Counted from the stretch's first letter, positions 1 to 17,101 are shown. The stretch is 64,000 nt of DNA from Mycobacterium sp. 1554424.7 (GCF_001665295.1 NZ_LZSE01000130.1:34708-98707), one strand, 5' to 3'. A program made the numbers and translations. Notes: a model not told the origin generated them from the sequence alone.

Positions 1-1725
<1,725 letters not shown>

Positions 1726-1737
1726 TCACTCGACGTG

Positions 1738-2313
1738 CTAGTCGAGCAGGACCACGACGCGCCGCGACGGCTCCTGGCCCTCGCTTTCGCTGTGCACACC
1801 GGGGACCGCCGCCACCGCGTCGTGCACGATCTTGCGCTCGAACGGCGTCATCGGGGACAGTTCCTCGCGCTCGCCGGTGCTGAGCACGCGCCGGGCCACC
1901 TTGTCTCCCAGCGCGGCCAACTCTTCGCGGCGCCGGCGCCGCCAGCTCGCAATGTCGAGCATCAGCCGGCTGCGCACACCGGTCTTCTGGTGCACCGCCA
2001 GCCGGGTGAGCTCCTGCAGCGCATCGAGCACCTCGCCCCCGCGCCCCACCAACTTGTTCAGGTCGTCGCTGCCGTCGATGCTCACCACGGCGCGGTCGCC
2101 TTCGACGTCCAGATCGATGTCGCCGTCGAAGTCCAGTAGGTCCAACAGCTCTTCGAGATAGTCGCCGGCGATCTCCCCTTCCGCGACCAATCGCTCCTCC
2201 TGGTCGTCGATGCGGTCGGCGCCGCTATCGTCCGTCGCCGTCTCGTCGGTGGCCGTCTCTTCCGCGTCGACCTCCGCGTCTACGTCGCGCTCGGTGGTAT
2301 CGGCGTCTGTCAT
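1738..2313 (-). CDS. Jag-like KH/R3H single-stranded nucleic-acid-binding protein (Rv3920c-like)
   Basis: Cytoplasmic RNA-binding protein of the Jag/KhpB type, 191 residues. An acidic disordered N-terminus (residues 1-45) is followed by a KH domain with the GRGGEVLDALQ loop and a C-terminal R3H domain (KIVHDAVAAVPGVHSESEG). The ATG at 2313 has a GGAG ribosome site and matches the M. tuberculosis start; an upstream in-frame start exists but lacks support. It lies between yidC and rsmG, the usual jag position. It is probably linked to cell-envelope regulation, by family analogy. Confidence 0.9.
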   Translation of the reverse strand: MTDADTTERDVDAEVDAEETATDETATDDSGADRIDDQEERLVAEGEIAGDYLEELLDLLDFDGDIDLDVEGDRAVVSIDGSDDLNKLVGRGGEVLDALQELTRLAVHQKTGVRSRLMLDIASWRRRRREELAALGDKVARRVLSTGEREELSPMTPFERKIVHDAVAAVPGVHSESEGQEPSRRVVVLLD

Positions 2314-2393
2314 GTGTCGCTCCCTCTCCCTCGCGGGTCCCTGTCCGGTTCGGGTCACTCACCCGGGGACCCTCCAAAAGCTGTGGCGTCTGC

Positions 2394-3536
2394 TCAGCGC
2401 TTGCGTTTCCTCGGTCGCGCCCCGGGACGCGGCGCGCGGTTCGTCGGGCCATTAGTGCGCCCCGCCACGTTCGGCTTCTCCGGTTGCGCCGTTGCCGTTT
2501 TCGCCTCGGCGGCCCCGTTATCCGATCGACCGGAATCCGAGTCCGAAACGGGACCGTTGCTGCCGTCGTCGGTCCCCGTCGACGAACCGTTGCCGCTGGC
2601 CGATGTCGTCTTGGGGTTGCGCTTCGGCTTGGCCCCCGGTGCTGGCGCGTTCGCGGCTCGCCGCTGAACGGCCTCCTGCCGCTTGGCCTCTTCCTCTTTC
2701 TCGATCATCCCGAACACGTAGTGCTGCTGTCCGAACGTCCAGATGTTGTTGGAGAACCAATACAGGATGATCGCTAGCGGAAGGAACGGGCCACCGACGA
2801 CGACGCCGAGCGGAAACACGTACAGCGCAAGCTTGTTCATCATCGCGGTCTGCGGATTGGCCGCCGCCTCCGCGCTCTGCCGCGCCACCGACGCCCGGCT
2901 GTTGAAGTAGGTCGCGACGCCGGCCAGGATCATCACCGGCGCACCGACGGCGATCACCGCGGGCCGGCTGAAGTGGGTGAAGGCGTCCAACCCGGCGTGC
3001 TGGGTCATGAACGCGCCGATCGGGGCGCCGAACAGGTTCGCGTCGAGGAAGTGCCCGACGTCGGCCGGGGTGAAGACGTAGTTGCCGGTCGCCCGGTTTT
3101 GGGCCACCGACATGTGCGGTTGGCCGAAGCCGCCGGTCGTCCGGTTGAAGGACCGCAGCACGTGATACAGCCCGAGGAACACCGGGATCTGGGCGAGCAT
3201 CGGCAGACAGCCCAGGATCGGATTGAAGCCGTGCTCGCGTTGCAGCTTCTGCATCTCGAGCGCCATGCGTTGGCGGTCCTTGCCGTACTTCTTTTGGAGC
3301 GCCTTGATCTGCGGCTGCAGCTCCTGCATCTGCCGGGTGGTGCGGATCTGGCGCACGAACGGCTTGTACAGGATCGCCCGCAGGCTGAAGACCAGGAACA
3401 TCACCGACAGTGCCCAGGCGAAGAAGTTCGACGGTCCCAGCGCGGCCGCGAACAACTTGTACCAAGCCCACATGATCCACGACACCGGGTAGTAGAAGAT
3501 GTCGAGGCTGAAGAAATCAAACGACAAAGGACTCAC
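2394..3536 (-). CDS. yidC: Membrane protein insertase YidC
   Basis: Oxa1/YidC insertase that places membrane proteins in the bilayer with or without SecYEG; 380 residues. The 60KD_IMP domain is clear: an N-terminal transmembrane segment, the coiled cytoplasmic loop ([18 protein letters not shown]), then further helices including [15 protein letters not shown]. The C-terminal ~100 residues are hydrophilic, rich in Pro, Asn and Thr, and end in a basic RPRKRKR tail suited to ribosome contact. Its 5' end overlaps yidD by 20 bp. Confidence 0.96.
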   Translation of the reverse strand: MSPLSFDFFSLDIFYYPVSWIMWAWYKLFAAALGPSNFFAWALSVMFLVFSLRAILYKPFVRQIRTTRQMQELQPQIKALQKKYGKDRQRMALEMQKLQREHGFNPILGCLPMLAQIPVFLGLYHVLRSFNRTTGGFGQPHMSVAQNRATGNYVFTPADVGHFLDANLFGAPIGAFMTQHAGLDAFTHFSRPAVIAVGAPVMILAGVATYFNSRASVARQSAEAAANPQTAMMNKLALYVFPLGVVVGGPFLPLAIILYWFSNNIWTFGQQHYVFGMIEKEEEAKRQEAVQRRAANAPAPGAKPKRNPKTTSASGNGSSTGTDDGSNGPVSDSDSGRSDNGAAEAKTATAQPEKPNVAGRTNGPTNRAPRPGARPRKRKR

Positions 3537-3873
3537 TCTCCCGTTGCTGCGGCGCGGGGCGCCCCGCTTGTCTGGGGCGGGCGCCTGCGAAGCTCGCCCG
3601 GCATTCGTGTCGATCCGGTATCGGATCCCATCCTCCCCGATGCCAGGGTCCGCATCGGGCCAGCCGGGTCGCGGACAGCCAGCTCCCCCGGATCAACCCG
3701 TACTCGGTGAGGGCGTCGACGGCGTACTGGCTACAGGTCGGTACGAAGCGGCACGTCGCCGGGCGGAGCGGCGACACCATGTGCCGGTAGAGCTGGATCA
3801 CGAAGATCAGACCGCGCGCCGTGGCCCGGCCCGCCCCGCCGACCATCGCGCGTACCCCCGGCGGCCGGCTCAC
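3517..3873 (-). CDS. yidD: Membrane protein insertion efficiency factor YidD
   Basis: Small membrane-associated helper of YidC, 118 residues. The family signature is visible: the [18 protein letters not shown] segment, the CSQYA motif and [12 protein letters not shown] near the C-terminus. It overlaps rnpA by ATGA upstream and yidC by 20 bp downstream, so the rpmH-rnpA-yidD-yidC genes are probably translated together. Confidence 0.94.
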   Translation of the reverse strand: MSRPPGVRAMVGGAGRATARGLIFVIQLYRHMVSPLRPATCRFVPTCSQYAVDALTEYGLIRGSWLSATRLARCGPWHRGGWDPIPDRHECRASFAGARPRQAGRPAPQQRESESFVV

Positions 3874-4226
3874 CGGTCTGTTCCCGCCGCCTCGAAGGCG
3901 CGCCGAAGGCCGCGTCGCAGCTGCTGCTCAAGGCGCGCGGACGACGCCTGCCGGCTGCTTGGCAGCGCCCGGATCACCACCTGATCGGATCGGTGAAGGT
4001 CGTCCAGCATGGTCCGGGCGACGTGGCGCAGCCGACGCGCGACGCGATGGCGCTCGACGGCCGATCCCACGGGTTTGGCGATGATCAAACCCACAAGGGG
4101 ACCGGTGACGTCCCCGGGATCCCGTCGGACGTGCACGACCAGATCGGGCTGCGCCGAGCGCACCCCGTACCTCACCGCGGCGTCAAACTCCGTTGACCGC
4201 CTCATGCGGTTGCGTGCGGAAAGCAC
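3870..4226 (-). CDS. rnpA: Ribonuclease P protein component
   Basis: Protein subunit of RNase P, which matures tRNA 5' ends; about 118 residues. The RNP motif [15 protein letters not shown] is intact and the protein is strongly basic. I chose the GTG at 4226 ([10 protein letters not shown]) from similarity to the M. tuberculosis start; a TTG six bases upstream is the alternative. The gene follows rpmH after 22 bp. Confidence 0.93.
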   Translation of the reverse strand: MLSARNRMRRSTEFDAAVRYGVRSAQPDLVVHVRRDPGDVTGPLVGLIIAKPVGSAVERHRVARRLRHVARTMLDDLHRSDQVVIRALPSSRQASSARLEQQLRRGLRRAFEAAGTDR

Positions 4227-4248
4227 CGCCAAAAACCTGGCGTTGCGA

Positions 4249-4392
4249 TCAGGCAGTTAACGCGCGACGGCCCTTGCGCCGCCGGCCGGAGACGATCGCC
4301 CGACCGGCGCGGGTGCGCATCCGCAACCGGAAGCCGTGCACGCGGGCTCGGCGCCGGTTATTCGGCTGGAAGGTCCGCTTGCCCTTGGCCAC
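4249..4392 (-). CDS. rpmH: 50S ribosomal protein L34
   Basis: L34, 47 residues, very basic, with the family signature [20 protein letters not shown]. It starts at a GTG preceded by a strong GAGGAGA ribosome site. It is the first gene of the leftward operon and is divergent from dnaA across a 590-bp gap. Confidence 0.97.
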   Translation of the reverse strand: MAKGKRTFQPNNRRRARVHGFRLRMRTRAGRAIVSGRRRKGRRALTA

Positions 4393-4982
4393 GGCGTTCT
4401 CCTCGTAATTCGAACCTTCCGGCCGCTCGCGCCATTCGCCCGCGGGTCGATCGGAGGTGGGTCTTGCTACTGGCCGGCGCGGTCCCCGGTCTTGATCTGG
4501 GTCGCAGCCGTATCGCCGACTTTCGGGCGACTGTTTGAGGGTACTGACGTGCCTTCGCTGGGTCAAACTTGGTCTGCCGCAACGCACCAAACTCACACAT
4601 CCGCGAAAACCGAAGTTCTCGGCGCCCGCGGTGCGGCACCATAGAAGTTCGGGCGACGAGCAGGCCCCAGAAGACCCTAGAGAAGCCGATTGGAATGCAA
4701 CAGAACTGTTGGCAGCCGAACGGAAAACTGTTAACTTCGGGCAATGCCGTTTCAGAGTGGAACGGCGCTCGACGACAAAGCGAGGATGGCGGATCGAGTA
4801 GCTGTCTAGGCGACCGGCCGGGGTTGCCATCAGCACGGAGATCGCGGGCCGTCGCCGGTAGGCTGCGGCTCGTCTACGATCATCCTGTCCACACCTGTGG
4901 ATAACTATGTGGACAGCTGCTTCGTCGTTAAGCGTGGTTGCCCCTCGACCCGGGATCTGCGAGAGCCAGGGAGATTACGTCG
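4393..4982. promoter_or_regulatory. rpmH-dnaA divergent intergenic region
   Basis: This 590-bp gap has no credible gene; the open frames crossing it extend rpmH or are random. It must hold the leftward rpmH promoter and the rightward dnaA promoter. A candidate -10 (TAGGCT) for dnaA lies at 4859-4864 without a clear -35, followed by three DnaA boxes. The dnaA ribosome site GGGAG is at about 4970-4974. Confidence 0.75.
4885..4916. promoter_or_regulatory. Cluster of three DnaA boxes upstream of dnaA
   Basis: CTGTCCACA (4885-4893, plus), TGTGGATAA (4896-4904, read TTATCCACA on minus) and TGTGGACAG (4908-4916, read CTGTCCACA on minus). The middle box equals the classical 9-mer. They lie about 70 bp before the dnaA start, which fits autoregulation or an auxiliary origin part. 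Confidence 0.8.
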
Positions 4983-6539
4983 TTGACCGATGACCCCGGT
5001 TCAGGATTCACAACAGTTTGGAACGCGGTCGTCTCCGAGCTCAACGGCGAGTCCGCCTCGGACGGCCTGGCCACCAATCGCACGGCACTTGCCACCCCGC
5101 TGACCCCCCAGCAAAGGGCGTGGCTCAATCTCGTTCGGCCGCTGACAATCGTCGAGGGGTTTGCTCTGTTATCGGTGCCGAGCAGCTTCGTGCAAAACGA
5201 GATCGAACGGCACCTCCGCGCCCCGATCACCGACGCGCTCAGCCGCCGGCTCGGCCAACAGATCCAACTCGGCGTCCGCATCGCCCCACCCCCCGAGGAT
5301 TCCGACGCGAGTGCGTTCACCAACGGCGACGCCTTCCCACCCGTCTCGGAAACTTCGGTCGTCGACCAGGCCGACGACGCCGACCTGGACACGTCGATCG
5401 ACGCCGACGACGGCGACGAGAACGGCGAGGTGCCGGGCGGGGCGGAACAAAGCTGGCCCAACTACTTCACCGAACGCCCACACGCCACCGACCCGGCGGT
5501 CGCCGGCGGAACGAGCTTGAACCGGCGCTACACCTTCGACACGTTCGTCATCGGCGCGTCCAACCGCTTCGCGCACGCCGCGGCCCTGGCCATCGCCGAA
5601 GCCCCGGCCCGGGCTTACAACCCGCTCTTCATCTGGGGCGAGTCCGGCCTCGGCAAGACCCACCTGCTGCACGCCGCCGGCAATTACGCCCAGCGTCTGT
5701 TTCCCGGCATGCGGGTGAAGTACGTCTCGACCGAGGAATTCACCAACGACTTCATCAACTCGCTGCGCGACGACCGCAAGGTCGCGTTCAAACGCAGCTA
5801 CCGCGACGTCGACGTCCTCCTGGTCGACGACATCCAGTTCATCGAGGGCAAAGAAGGTATCCAGGAGGAGTTCTTCCACACCTTCAACACCCTGCATAAC
5901 GCCAACAAGCAGATCGTCATCTCCTCCGACCGGCCGCCGAAGCAACTCGCCACGCTGGAAGACCGGCTGCGGACGCGGTTCGAGTGGGGCCTGATCACCG
6001 ATGTGCAGCCCCCCGAGCTGGAGACCCGCATCGCCATTCTGCGCAAGAAGGCCCAGATGGAACGGCTAGCGGTGCCGGACGACGTTCTCGAACTCATCGC
6101 GAGCAGCATCGAACGCAACATCCGCGAACTCGAGGGTGCGCTCATCCGGGTGACCGCGTTCGCGTCGCTGAACAAGACGCCCATCGACAAGGCGCTGGCC
6201 GAGATCGTGCTTCGGGACCTCATCGCCGACGCGAGCACCATGCAGATCAGCGCGGCCACCATCATGGCCGCCACCGCCGAGTACTTCGACACCACCGTTG
6301 AGGAACTACGCGGGCCGGGCAAAACGCGTGCGCTGGCGCAGTCACGCCAGATCGCGATGTACCTATGCCGGGAGCTGACCGACCTGTCGCTGCCCAAGAT
6401 CGGCCAGGCATTCGGCCGCGATCACACCACGGTCATGTACGCGCAGCGAAAGATCTTGTCCGAGATGGCCGAGCGCCGTGAAGTCTTCGACCACGTCAAG
6501 GAGCTCACCACCCGCATCCGGCAGCGGTCCAAGCGCTGA
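4983..6539 (+). CDS. dnaA: Chromosomal replication initiator DnaA
   Basis: AAA+ initiator that binds DnaA boxes, melts oriC and loads the helicase; 518 residues. Domain I (residues 1-100) is followed by an acidic variable linker, then the AAA+ domain with Walker A GESGLGKT near 219-226 and Walker B LLVDDIQF, and the C-terminal DNA-binding domain IV with the [10 protein letters not shown] signature near 478. The TTG at 4983 gives the mycobacterial N-terminus (MTDDPGSGF) and has a GGGAG site 9 bases upstream. Domain III and IV match M. tuberculosis nearly residue for residue, while the linker differs. Confidence 0.98.
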   Translation: MTDDPGSGFTTVWNAVVSELNGESASDGLATNRTALATPLTPQQRAWLNLVRPLTIVEGFALLSVPSSFVQNEIERHLRAPITDALSRRLGQQIQLGVRIAPPPEDSDASAFTNGDAFPPVSETSVVDQADDADLDTSIDADDGDENGEVPGGAEQSWPNYFTERPHATDPAVAGGTSLNRRYTFDTFVIGASNRFAHAAALAIAEAPARAYNPLFIWGESGLGKTHLLHAAGNYAQRLFPGMRVKYVSTEEFTNDFINSLRDDRKVAFKRSYRDVDVLLVDDIQFIEGKEGIQEEFFHTFNTLHNANKQIVISSDRPPKQLATLEDRLRTRFEWGLITDVQPPELETRIAILRKKAQMERLAVPDDVLELIASSIERNIRELEGALIRVTAFASLNKTPIDKALAEIVLRDLIADASTMQISAATIMAATAEYFDTTVEELRGPGKTRALAQSRQIAMYLCRELTDLSLPKIGQAFGRDHTTVMYAQRKILSEMAERREVFDHVKELTTRIRQRSKR

Positions 6540-7030
6540 TCCCGGCGGCTGAAGACAAGTCGACCGAACTTTTTTTCAAAAAACTTCCCACCCCCCTGTC
6601 ACACCAGTCACAGCTGGCTGTTGTGTGCAGCGCTGTGCACAAACCGGCCAAAGACCGGTGCAATAATGGGGTCTCCGTCCACATCCGCCGTCCATCCCCA
6701 TCGGCCCAACAAGCCATGCGCCGTTGTCCACCGTGTCATCCACAACCCGGCCGCTCCCCTAGCTGCACGAAAGCCCGGCTGTCCCCAGAATGCACAGCCC
6801 TTAATACTGTTACTGAGATCTTTCCGTTGATTGTTCTTTGAAGAACGGCGTTGGGGAACACGCGTTACTGCGGCGCGCCGCGACCCACGTTGACCCGCGT
6901 TGTCGGCCTCTGCGACTAGCTTTCAAGATGGGCGCAGACGATCTACGGTTGTGGTTCGACTGCTAGCGACGGGCGGCTAGCCACCGTGGTTTTTGAAGGT
7001 TTTTGGACACTCGGCAGGTAAAGGGAAGCT
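6540..7030. other. Origin of replication oriC (dnaA-dnaN intergenic)
   Basis: 491 bp without a gene. Mycobacterial-type DnaA boxes and near matches are TTGTGTGCA (6621-6629, reversed), CTGTGCACA (6633-6641), CCGTCCACA (6675-6683), TTGTCCACC (6724-6732) and TCATCCACA (6736-6744). An AT-rich stretch lies at about 6800-6845 and a T-run/A-run pair at about 6568-6584. This is the established position of mycobacterial oriC. The dnaN promoter must also lie in its right part. Confidence 0.9.
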
Positions 7031-8230
7031 ATGGACGCCGCGACGACAACAGCTGGCCTCACCGACTTGAAGTTTCGTCTGGTGCGAGAGTCCTTCGCCG
7101 ATGCGGTGTCGTGGGTTGCGAAGAACCTGCCGACCCGGCCCGCTGTGCCGGTGTTGTCCGGGGTGCTGTTGTCCGGCACGGATGACGGCCTGACGATCTC
7201 CGGGTTCGACTACGAGGTGTCCGCCGAAGCTCAGGTCGCGGCCGAAATCGCTTCTCCGGGAAGCGTTTTGGTATCCGGAAGGTTGTTGTCGGACATCACC
7301 CGGGCGTTGCCGAACAAGCCGGTCGACTTCTATGTGGACGGCAATCGCGTCGCGTTGACCTGCGGAAGCGCCAGGTTTTCGTTGCCCACGATGCCCGTTG
7401 AGGATTACCCGACGCTGCCCACGTTGCCCGAGGACACGGGCACCTTGCCGGCGGACTTGTTCGCCGAGGCGATCGGCCAGGTCGCCGTCGCAGCGGGTCG
7501 TGACGACACGCTGCCCATGCTGACCGGGATCCGGGTTGAGATTTCCGGCGACAAGGTGGTTTTGGCCGCTACCGACAGATTCCGGCTGGCGGTTCGCGAG
7601 TTGACGTGGACGGCGTTGTCGCCCGACATCGAGGCCGCGGTGCTGGTGCCCGCGAAGACGTTGTCCGAGGCGGCCAAGGCCGGCGCCGACGATTCCGAGG
7701 TTCGCTTGTCGCTGGGCGCGGGCGCCGGAGTCGGAAAAGACGGGTTGCTGGGCATCAGCGGTAACGGCAAGCGCAGCACCACCCGGCTGCTGGACGCGGA
7801 GTTCCCGAAGTTTCGTCAGCTGTTGCCGGCCGAGCACACGGCGGTCGCCACCATCAATGTGGCCGAGCTGACCGAGGCCATCAAGCTGGTCGCGTTGGTG
7901 GCCGACCGTGGTGCGCAGGTGCGGATGGAATTCGCCGACGGGACGCTGCGGCTGTCGGCCGGCGCCGACGACGTGGGTCGGGCCGAAGAAGACCTGCAGG
8001 TCGATTTCGTCGGCGAACCGTTGACGATTGCGTTCAACCCGACGTATTTGACCGACGGACTCGCGTCGGTGCATTCGGAGCGGGTGTCGTTCGGTTTCAC
8101 GACGCCCGGCAAGCCCGCGCTGCTGCGCCCTGCGTCCGAGGGTGACAGCTCCCCCACCGGTACCGGGCCCTTCGCCGCGTTGCCGACGGACTACGTGTAC
8201 CTGCTGATGCCAGTCCGGCTGCCCGGATAG
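7031..8230 (+). CDS. dnaN: DNA polymerase III beta sliding clamp
   Basis: Beta clamp, 399 residues, the normal mycobacterial length, with the three repeated clamp folds. The ATG has an AGGGAAG ribosome site. The C-terminal clamp segment [12 protein letters not shown] is intact. It gives processivity to DNA polymerase and is the target of griselimycin. It ends directly against the recF start. Confidence 0.97.
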   Translation: MDAATTTAGLTDLKFRLVRESFADAVSWVAKNLPTRPAVPVLSGVLLSGTDDGLTISGFDYEVSAEAQVAAEIASPGSVLVSGRLLSDITRALPNKPVDFYVDGNRVALTCGSARFSLPTMPVEDYPTLPTLPEDTGTLPADLFAEAIGQVAVAAGRDDTLPMLTGIRVEISGDKVVLAATDRFRLAVRELTWTALSPDIEAAVLVPAKTLSEAAKAGADDSEVRLSLGAGAGVGKDGLLGISGNGKRSTTRLLDAEFPKFRQLLPAEHTAVATINVAELTEAIKLVALVADRGAQVRMEFADGTLRLSAGADDVGRAEEDLQVDFVGEPLTIAFNPTYLTDGLASVHSERVSFGFTTPGKPALLRPASEGDSSPTGTGPFAALPTDYVYLLMPVRLPG

Positions 8231-9373
8231 GTGTACGTCCGGCATTTAGGTCTGCATGATTTCAGATCCTGGGCACACGCAGACCTCGAATTGCAGGCGG
8301 GCCGGACGGTGTTCGTCGGCCCCAACGGGTTCGGGAAGACGAATCTGGTTGAGGCCCTGTGGTATTCGACCACACTGAGTTCGCACCGAGTCGGAACCGA
8401 CGCGCCGTTGATCCGGGCGGGGGCGGACCGCGCGGTGGTCTCGACGATCGTCGTCAACGACGGCCGGGAATGCGCGATCGACTTGGAGATCGCCGCGGGG
8501 CGCGCGAACAAGGCGCGGTTGAATCGCTCGCCGGTGCGCAGCACCCGGGAGGTGGTCGGCGTATTGCGCGCGGTGCTCTTCGCGCCGGAAGATCTGGCCT
8601 TGGTGCGCGGCGACCCCGCGGACCGGCGGCGTTACCTCGATGACCTGGCGACGGTGCGCCGCCCGGCGGTTGCCGGCGTGCGCGCCGACTACGACAAGGT
8701 CTTGCGGCAACGGACCGCGCTGTTGAAGTCCCTTTCCGGCGCCCGGTTTCGCGGCGATCGCGGTGCCTTGGACACCCTCGACGTGTGGGACAGTCGGCTG
8801 GCCGAGCACGGCGCCCAATTGATGGCCGCCCGCATCGATTTGGTCAACGAGCTGGCACCCGAGGTGGAAAAGGCTTACCAGCTACTGGCGCCGGGATCGC
8901 GCGCCGCCTCGATCGCTTACCGCGCCAGCCTCGATGCTTCGGACATCAGCGACCGTGAATTTCTGGAGGCCGCCTTGTTGGCCGCGCTGTCGGCACGGCG
9001 TGACGCCGAATTGGAGCGGGGCATGTGTTTGGTCGGCCCGCACCGCGACGACCTCGAGCTGCGGCTCGGCGATCAACCCGCCAAAGGCTTTGCCAGCCAT
9101 GGGGAGTCGTGGTCGTTCGCGGTCGCGCTGCGGTTGGCGGCGTATGAGTTGTTGAGGGCGGACGGCGGTGAGCCCGTGTTGTTGCTCGACGACGTGTTCG
9201 CCGAACTCGACGCCACCCGTCGCCGCGCGTTGGCGACGGTGGCGGAATCGGCCGAACAGGTTTTGGTGACCGCGGCGGTGCTGGAAGACATTCCGGCGGA
9301 CTGGGATGCTAGGCGGGTGCACATCGATCTGCGCGACGACGACGCGGGCCGGGTGTCAGAGGTGCGGTCATGA
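8231..9373 (+). CDS. recF: DNA replication and repair protein RecF
   Basis: SMC-like ATPase that helps load RecA at single-strand gaps; 380 residues. Walker [10 protein letters not shown] (near residues 30-38), the ABC-like signature region and Walker [12 protein letters not shown] are present. The GTG start immediately follows the dnaN TAG with no gap, so translation is probably coupled. It overlaps dciA by ATGA. Confidence 0.96.
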   Translation: MYVRHLGLHDFRSWAHADLELQAGRTVFVGPNGFGKTNLVEALWYSTTLSSHRVGTDAPLIRAGADRAVVSTIVVNDGRECAIDLEIAAGRANKARLNRSPVRSTREVVGVLRAVLFAPEDLALVRGDPADRRRYLDDLATVRRPAVAGVRADYDKVLRQRTALLKSLSGARFRGDRGALDTLDVWDSRLAEHGAQLMAARIDLVNELAPEVEKAYQLLAPGSRAASIAYRASLDASDISDREFLEAALLAALSARRDAELERGMCLVGPHRDDLELRLGDQPAKGFASHGESWSFAVALRLAAYELLRADGGEPVLLLDDVFAELDATRRRALATVAESAEQVLVTAAVLEDIPADWDARRVHIDLRDDDAGRVSEVRS

Positions 9374-9927
9374 CCGACGCCGACGACACAAAGGACGACG
9401 TGGAGCGGCTGGGCGGGTTGACCGGTATCGACCTGGTGCGCCGGACGCTCGAGGAGGCCCGCGCGGCGGCCCGCGCCCAGGGTAAGGACGCCGGGCGCGG
9501 GCGGGCGATCCCGTCGGTGCCGCGCCGCGTGGCCGGTCAGCGCCGGAGCTGGTCGGGGCCGGGGCCCGACGTTCGCGATCCACAGCCGCTGGGCCGCCTG
9601 GCGCGCGACCTCGCGAAAAAACGCGGCTGGACCGCGCACGTCGCCGAAGGCACGGTGCTGGGCCACTGGTCGTCGGTGGTGGGACATCAGATCGCCGACC
9701 ACGCCACCCCGACCGCACTCAACGACGGCGTGCTCAGCGTGACGGCGGAATCGACGGCGTGGGCCACCCAATTGCGGATGATCCAGGCGCAACTGTTGGC
9801 CAAGATCGCTGCGGCGGTTGGCAACGGTGTGGTGACGTCGCTGAAGATCACCGGCCCGACCGCGCCGTCGTGGCGCAAGGGGCCCCGCCATATCGCCGGC
9901 CGGGGGCCGCGGGACACCTACGGCTGA
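9370..9927 (+). CDS. dciA: Replicative helicase-interacting protein DciA (DUF721, Rv0004-like)
   Basis: DUF721 protein of 185 residues. DciA is the DnaB-interacting initiation factor of bacteria that lack DnaC-type loaders, and M. tuberculosis Rv0004 is its founding mycobacterial member. The N-terminal ~60 residues are charged and disordered. The folded part runs from about 70 to 160 ([18 protein letters not shown], then [16 protein letters not shown]). It overlaps recF by four bases and closes the dnaN-recF-dciA operon. Confidence 0.93.
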   Translation: MTDADDTKDDVERLGGLTGIDLVRRTLEEARAAARAQGKDAGRGRAIPSVPRRVAGQRRSWSGPGPDVRDPQPLGRLARDLAKKRGWTAHVAEGTVLGHWSSVVGHQIADHATPTALNDGVLSVTAESTAWATQLRMIQAQLLAKIAAAVGNGVVTSLKITGPTAPSWRKGPRHIAGRGPRDTYG

Positions 9928-12215
<2,288 letters not shown>

Positions 12216-12248
12216 TCCGCCCAGCGTTCAACTCATAACGAGGACTAG

Positions 12249-14765
<2,517 letters not shown>

Positions 14766-14805
14766 GCAGGTAACGATGCGGGCAAGCGGGGGTCCGCTCG
14801 AGTGC

Positions 14806-14899
14806 CCGGGCAACTAGACTCGGCCCGACGGGCGATGCGGACGAAGCAGCGGTCCTCGCAACTGGCCGGGATGGAGCCGGGCAATAGACTCGGGCCGAC
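14806..14899 (+). promoter_or_regulatory. Duplicated promoter-like segment before the DUF3566 gene
   Basis: Two diverged copies of one segment lie in the gyrA-DUF3566 gap. The matching cores are at 14806-14829 and 14877-14899, 71 bp apart. Each contains the mycobacterial -10-like hexamer TAGACT followed by CGG(C/G)CCGAC. They look like tandem promoters made by an old duplication. Confidence 0.5.
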
Positions 14900-14956
14900 C
14901 AGACATAATGCGACTGCCACCGCAGGCGGCCAGCGCAGAAGATCTAAGGAGTCGGG

Positions 14957-15844
14957 GTGACCTCACCGAACGAGCCGGGCGCCCCCAGACAGGGCGACGG
15001 CCTTAATGGGGATGGCACCACCGAGCGTGGCGGTGTGCACCGCGCGGCGCCTGCGCAGACCGGCCGGGCACAGGATGCCGGAGATCCGTCCCGGCCGCGC
15101 GGCGCCGCCCGGGCGTCCGCCCCGGCGCATCGCGAACCGGAACCGCACGCCGAGCCGCGGCCGGCCGCCGCTCCCACCGGTGCGGATGCCCGGCTCAACC
15201 GTTTCATCTCCGGAGCGGCGGCACCCGGGGCCGGCGCGCCCGCGCGGGGGAAGCCGTACGAATTCGACCCGGCACCGCCGCCGCGCGCCGACGGCCCACC
15301 CGCCGAGGCCTACGCCAGCGAATTGCCCGATCTGTCCGGAGGGCTTCCGCGATCCCCGCAGCGCAAGCCCGCCCCGGAGCGCAGCGCGGAGACGCCGAGC
15401 CCCTCGGTGTCGGCCAGGTCGACGACCGCCGACGCCAACGAAGGCCGCGAAAACCGAGTACAGGTTTCGCGGCGAACGCGCGGTCCCGTTCGGGCCAGCA
15501 TGCAGATCCGCCGGATCGATCCGTGGAGCACGCTGAAGGTGTCGCTGCTGCTCTCGGTGGCGCTGTTCTTCGTCTGGATGATCGCGGTGGCGTTCCTGTA
15601 CCTCGTGCTCGGCGGCATGGGCGTGTGGGCCAAGCTGAACAGCAACGTCGGCGACCTGCTTAACAACACCAGCGGCAGCAGCGGCGAATTGGTATCCAGC
15701 GGCACGATCTTCGGCGGCGCGGTGCTGATCGGGTTGGTCAACATCGTCCTGCTGACCGCGATGGCCACCATCGCCGCGTTCGTCTACAACCTGGCCACCG
15801 ATCTGATCGGCGGGATCGAAGTCACATTGGCTGATCGCGACTAG
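14957..15844 (+). CDS. DUF3566 transmembrane protein (Rv0007-like)
   Basis: Membrane protein of 295 residues. Residues 1-180 are Pro/Ala/Arg-rich, hydrophilic and probably cytoplasmic. The C-terminal DUF3566 domain starts near [20 protein letters not shown] and has two transmembrane helices (about 193-220 and 250-280). The GTG start has an AAGGAG site. It sits directly after gyrA as in M. tuberculosis. Its function is unknown; position and domain suggest a cell-envelope role. Confidence 0.88.
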   Translation: MTSPNEPGAPRQGDGLNGDGTTERGGVHRAAPAQTGRAQDAGDPSRPRGAARASAPAHREPEPHAEPRPAAAPTGADARLNRFISGAAAPGAGAPARGKPYEFDPAPPPRADGPPAEAYASELPDLSGGLPRSPQRKPAPERSAETPSPSVSARSTTADANEGRENRVQVSRRTRGPVRASMQIRRIDPWSTLKVSLLLSVALFFVWMIAVAFLYLVLGGMGVWAKLNSNVGDLLNNTSGSSGELVSSGTIFGGAVLIGLVNIVLLTAMATIAAFVYNLATDLIGGIEVTLADRD

Positions 15845-15913
15845 TGGGTTCACGCGGTTTTGGGGGTCGGGCGACGATTGCGGTAATCTCGTCGCTCGGC
15901 CGTACGCGAGTGC

Positions 15914-15987
15914 GGGCCTGTAGCTCAGGCGGTTAGAGCGCTTCGCTGATAACGAAGAGGTCGGAGGTTCGAGTCCTCCCAGGCCCA
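15914..15987 (+). tRNA. ileT: tRNA-Ile (GAT)
   Basis: A 74-nt cloverleaf with acceptor stem GGGCCTG/CAGGCCC, anticodon GAT at 15948-15950 in the loop CTGATAA, and T arm GGAGG-TTCGAGT-CCTCC. CCA is not encoded. A candidate -10 TAATCT is at 15884-15889. Confidence 0.97.
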
Positions 15988-16138
15988 CAACCATGTGCCC
16001 GTCCAGACGTTGCGTGAGGCTTGCATTGCCACTGGCGCTGGTCGCTGTAGCGGCGGCGGTGGTGCGGGCACGACGCAGAGTCGAGGTCTGGCACGTGGCC
16101 GTGGCTGATCCGCCGGATCAACCACCCAGCCACGATGA

Positions 16139-16211
16139 GGGGCCTTAGCTCAGTTGGTAGAGCACCGCCTTTGCAAGGCGGGTGTCAGGGGTTCGATTCC
16201 CCTAGGCTCCA
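16139..16211 (+). tRNA. alaT: tRNA-Ala (TGC)
   Basis: A 73-nt cloverleaf with acceptor GGGGCCT/AGGCTCC (one G-T pair), anticodon TGC at 16172-16174 and T arm AGGGG-TTCGATT-CCCCT. CCA is not encoded. It follows tRNA-Ile by about 150 bp, as in M. tuberculosis. Confidence 0.97.
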
Positions 16212-16282
16212 CAAGTCACGCGTCGCGTCGCTGTCCGCGATCACCCGGCCGCCGGCGGCGTTGACATCACGGGAAGACCCGC

Positions 16283-16501
16283 CTAGAGATCCGCACCTTC
16301 GGCCAAGTAGGTGACCCGGTACCACCGCCGAGGCGGCGTAACCCTCGTGTCGTAATCCTCGGTCGCAGCCACCGACTCCAAGCGGACATCCGTCAGATGC
16401 GGATTATCTACGCGGACATGGTCTTCGAGCGCCGCCTCCAGCGCGTCACCGGCGAGGGCGATATCCGCGAGCGCCCTGCCCTCGTACCTCGTCCAAGTCA
16501 C
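16283..16501 (-). CDS. Small hypothetical protein after a TetR regulator
   Basis: A 72-residue acidic protein that I do not recognise. It has no membrane segment; the end reads WYRVTYLAEGADL. The GTG start lies 11 bases after the TetR stop and has a GAGGA ribosome site, so the two genes are probably one transcript. Codon use matches its neighbours. Confidence 0.6.
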   Translation of the reverse strand: MTWTRYEGRALADIALAGDALEAALEDHVRVDNPHLTDVRLESVAATEDYDTRVTPPRRWYRVTYLAEGADL

Positions 16502-16512
16502 GCGCTACATCC

Positions 16513-17070
16513 TCATCGCGAACCGAGGAAGCGTTCAACTAGGGCGCGTTCGGCGGCCGGGTCTTTGACGGGCCAACACCACAGCGCCAGGAAGACGCGG
16601 ATCAGCCCCTGCGCCGCGAGCGGGTCGTCATTGTCCGGGCCGAGCATCTCGGCGGCCAAGGCGGTGACGGTCGGTGACCCGACGACCCATTCGCTGATGG
16701 GGTTCGCATGGATCGACTGCATGAGCTGGGCCAGCGGATCCGACCGCAGTCGTTCTAACGCGATGATCGTGGCCGTCACGACGCGCTCGGGGCCCCGAAG
16801 GTCCTTGATGGTTTCCCGGGTGGCGTCGACGATGCGCGCCGCTTGCATGGCGACGACGGCGTCGCGGATGGCCGTCTTGCCCCCGGCATGCCGGTAGATC
16901 GTTGCGGGCGAGCAGTGCACCTTCGCCGCCAAGGCTTCGATCGTGAAGCCCTCGTACCCCTTGCGCGAGATGAGGTCGGCCGCCGCGGCGAAGATTCGTT
17001 CGGTGGCCTCGGTGCGGCGATCGCGTCCCACCAACCAGTCGTTGCGCGCCACCCACCCATGCTCCAACAC
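16513..17070 (-). CDS. TetR/AcrR family transcriptional regulator
   Basis: A 185-residue repressor with an N-terminal TetR helix-turn-helix at about residues 20-66 (AADLISRKGYEGFTIEALA, then SPATIYRHAGGKTAI). The C-terminal ligand domain is variable. The GTG start has an AAGGG site 9 bases upstream. It is divergent from a cytochrome P450 gene, with a perfect 8-bp inverted repeat between them, so it probably represses that P450 and itself. This locus is not present between alaT and cwsA in M. tuberculosis. Confidence 0.9.
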   Translation of the reverse strand: MLEHGWVARNDWLVGRDRRTEATERIFAAAADLISRKGYEGFTIEALAAKVHCSPATIYRHAGGKTAIRDAVVAMQAARIVDATRETIKDLRGPERVVTATIIALERLRSDPLAQLMQSIHANPISEWVVGSPTVTALAAEMLGPDNDDPLAAQGLIRVFLALWCWPVKDPAAERALVERFLGSR

Positions 17071-17101
17071 ATCGCGGCCCTTAGAAACACTTCTCTCAGG
17101 T

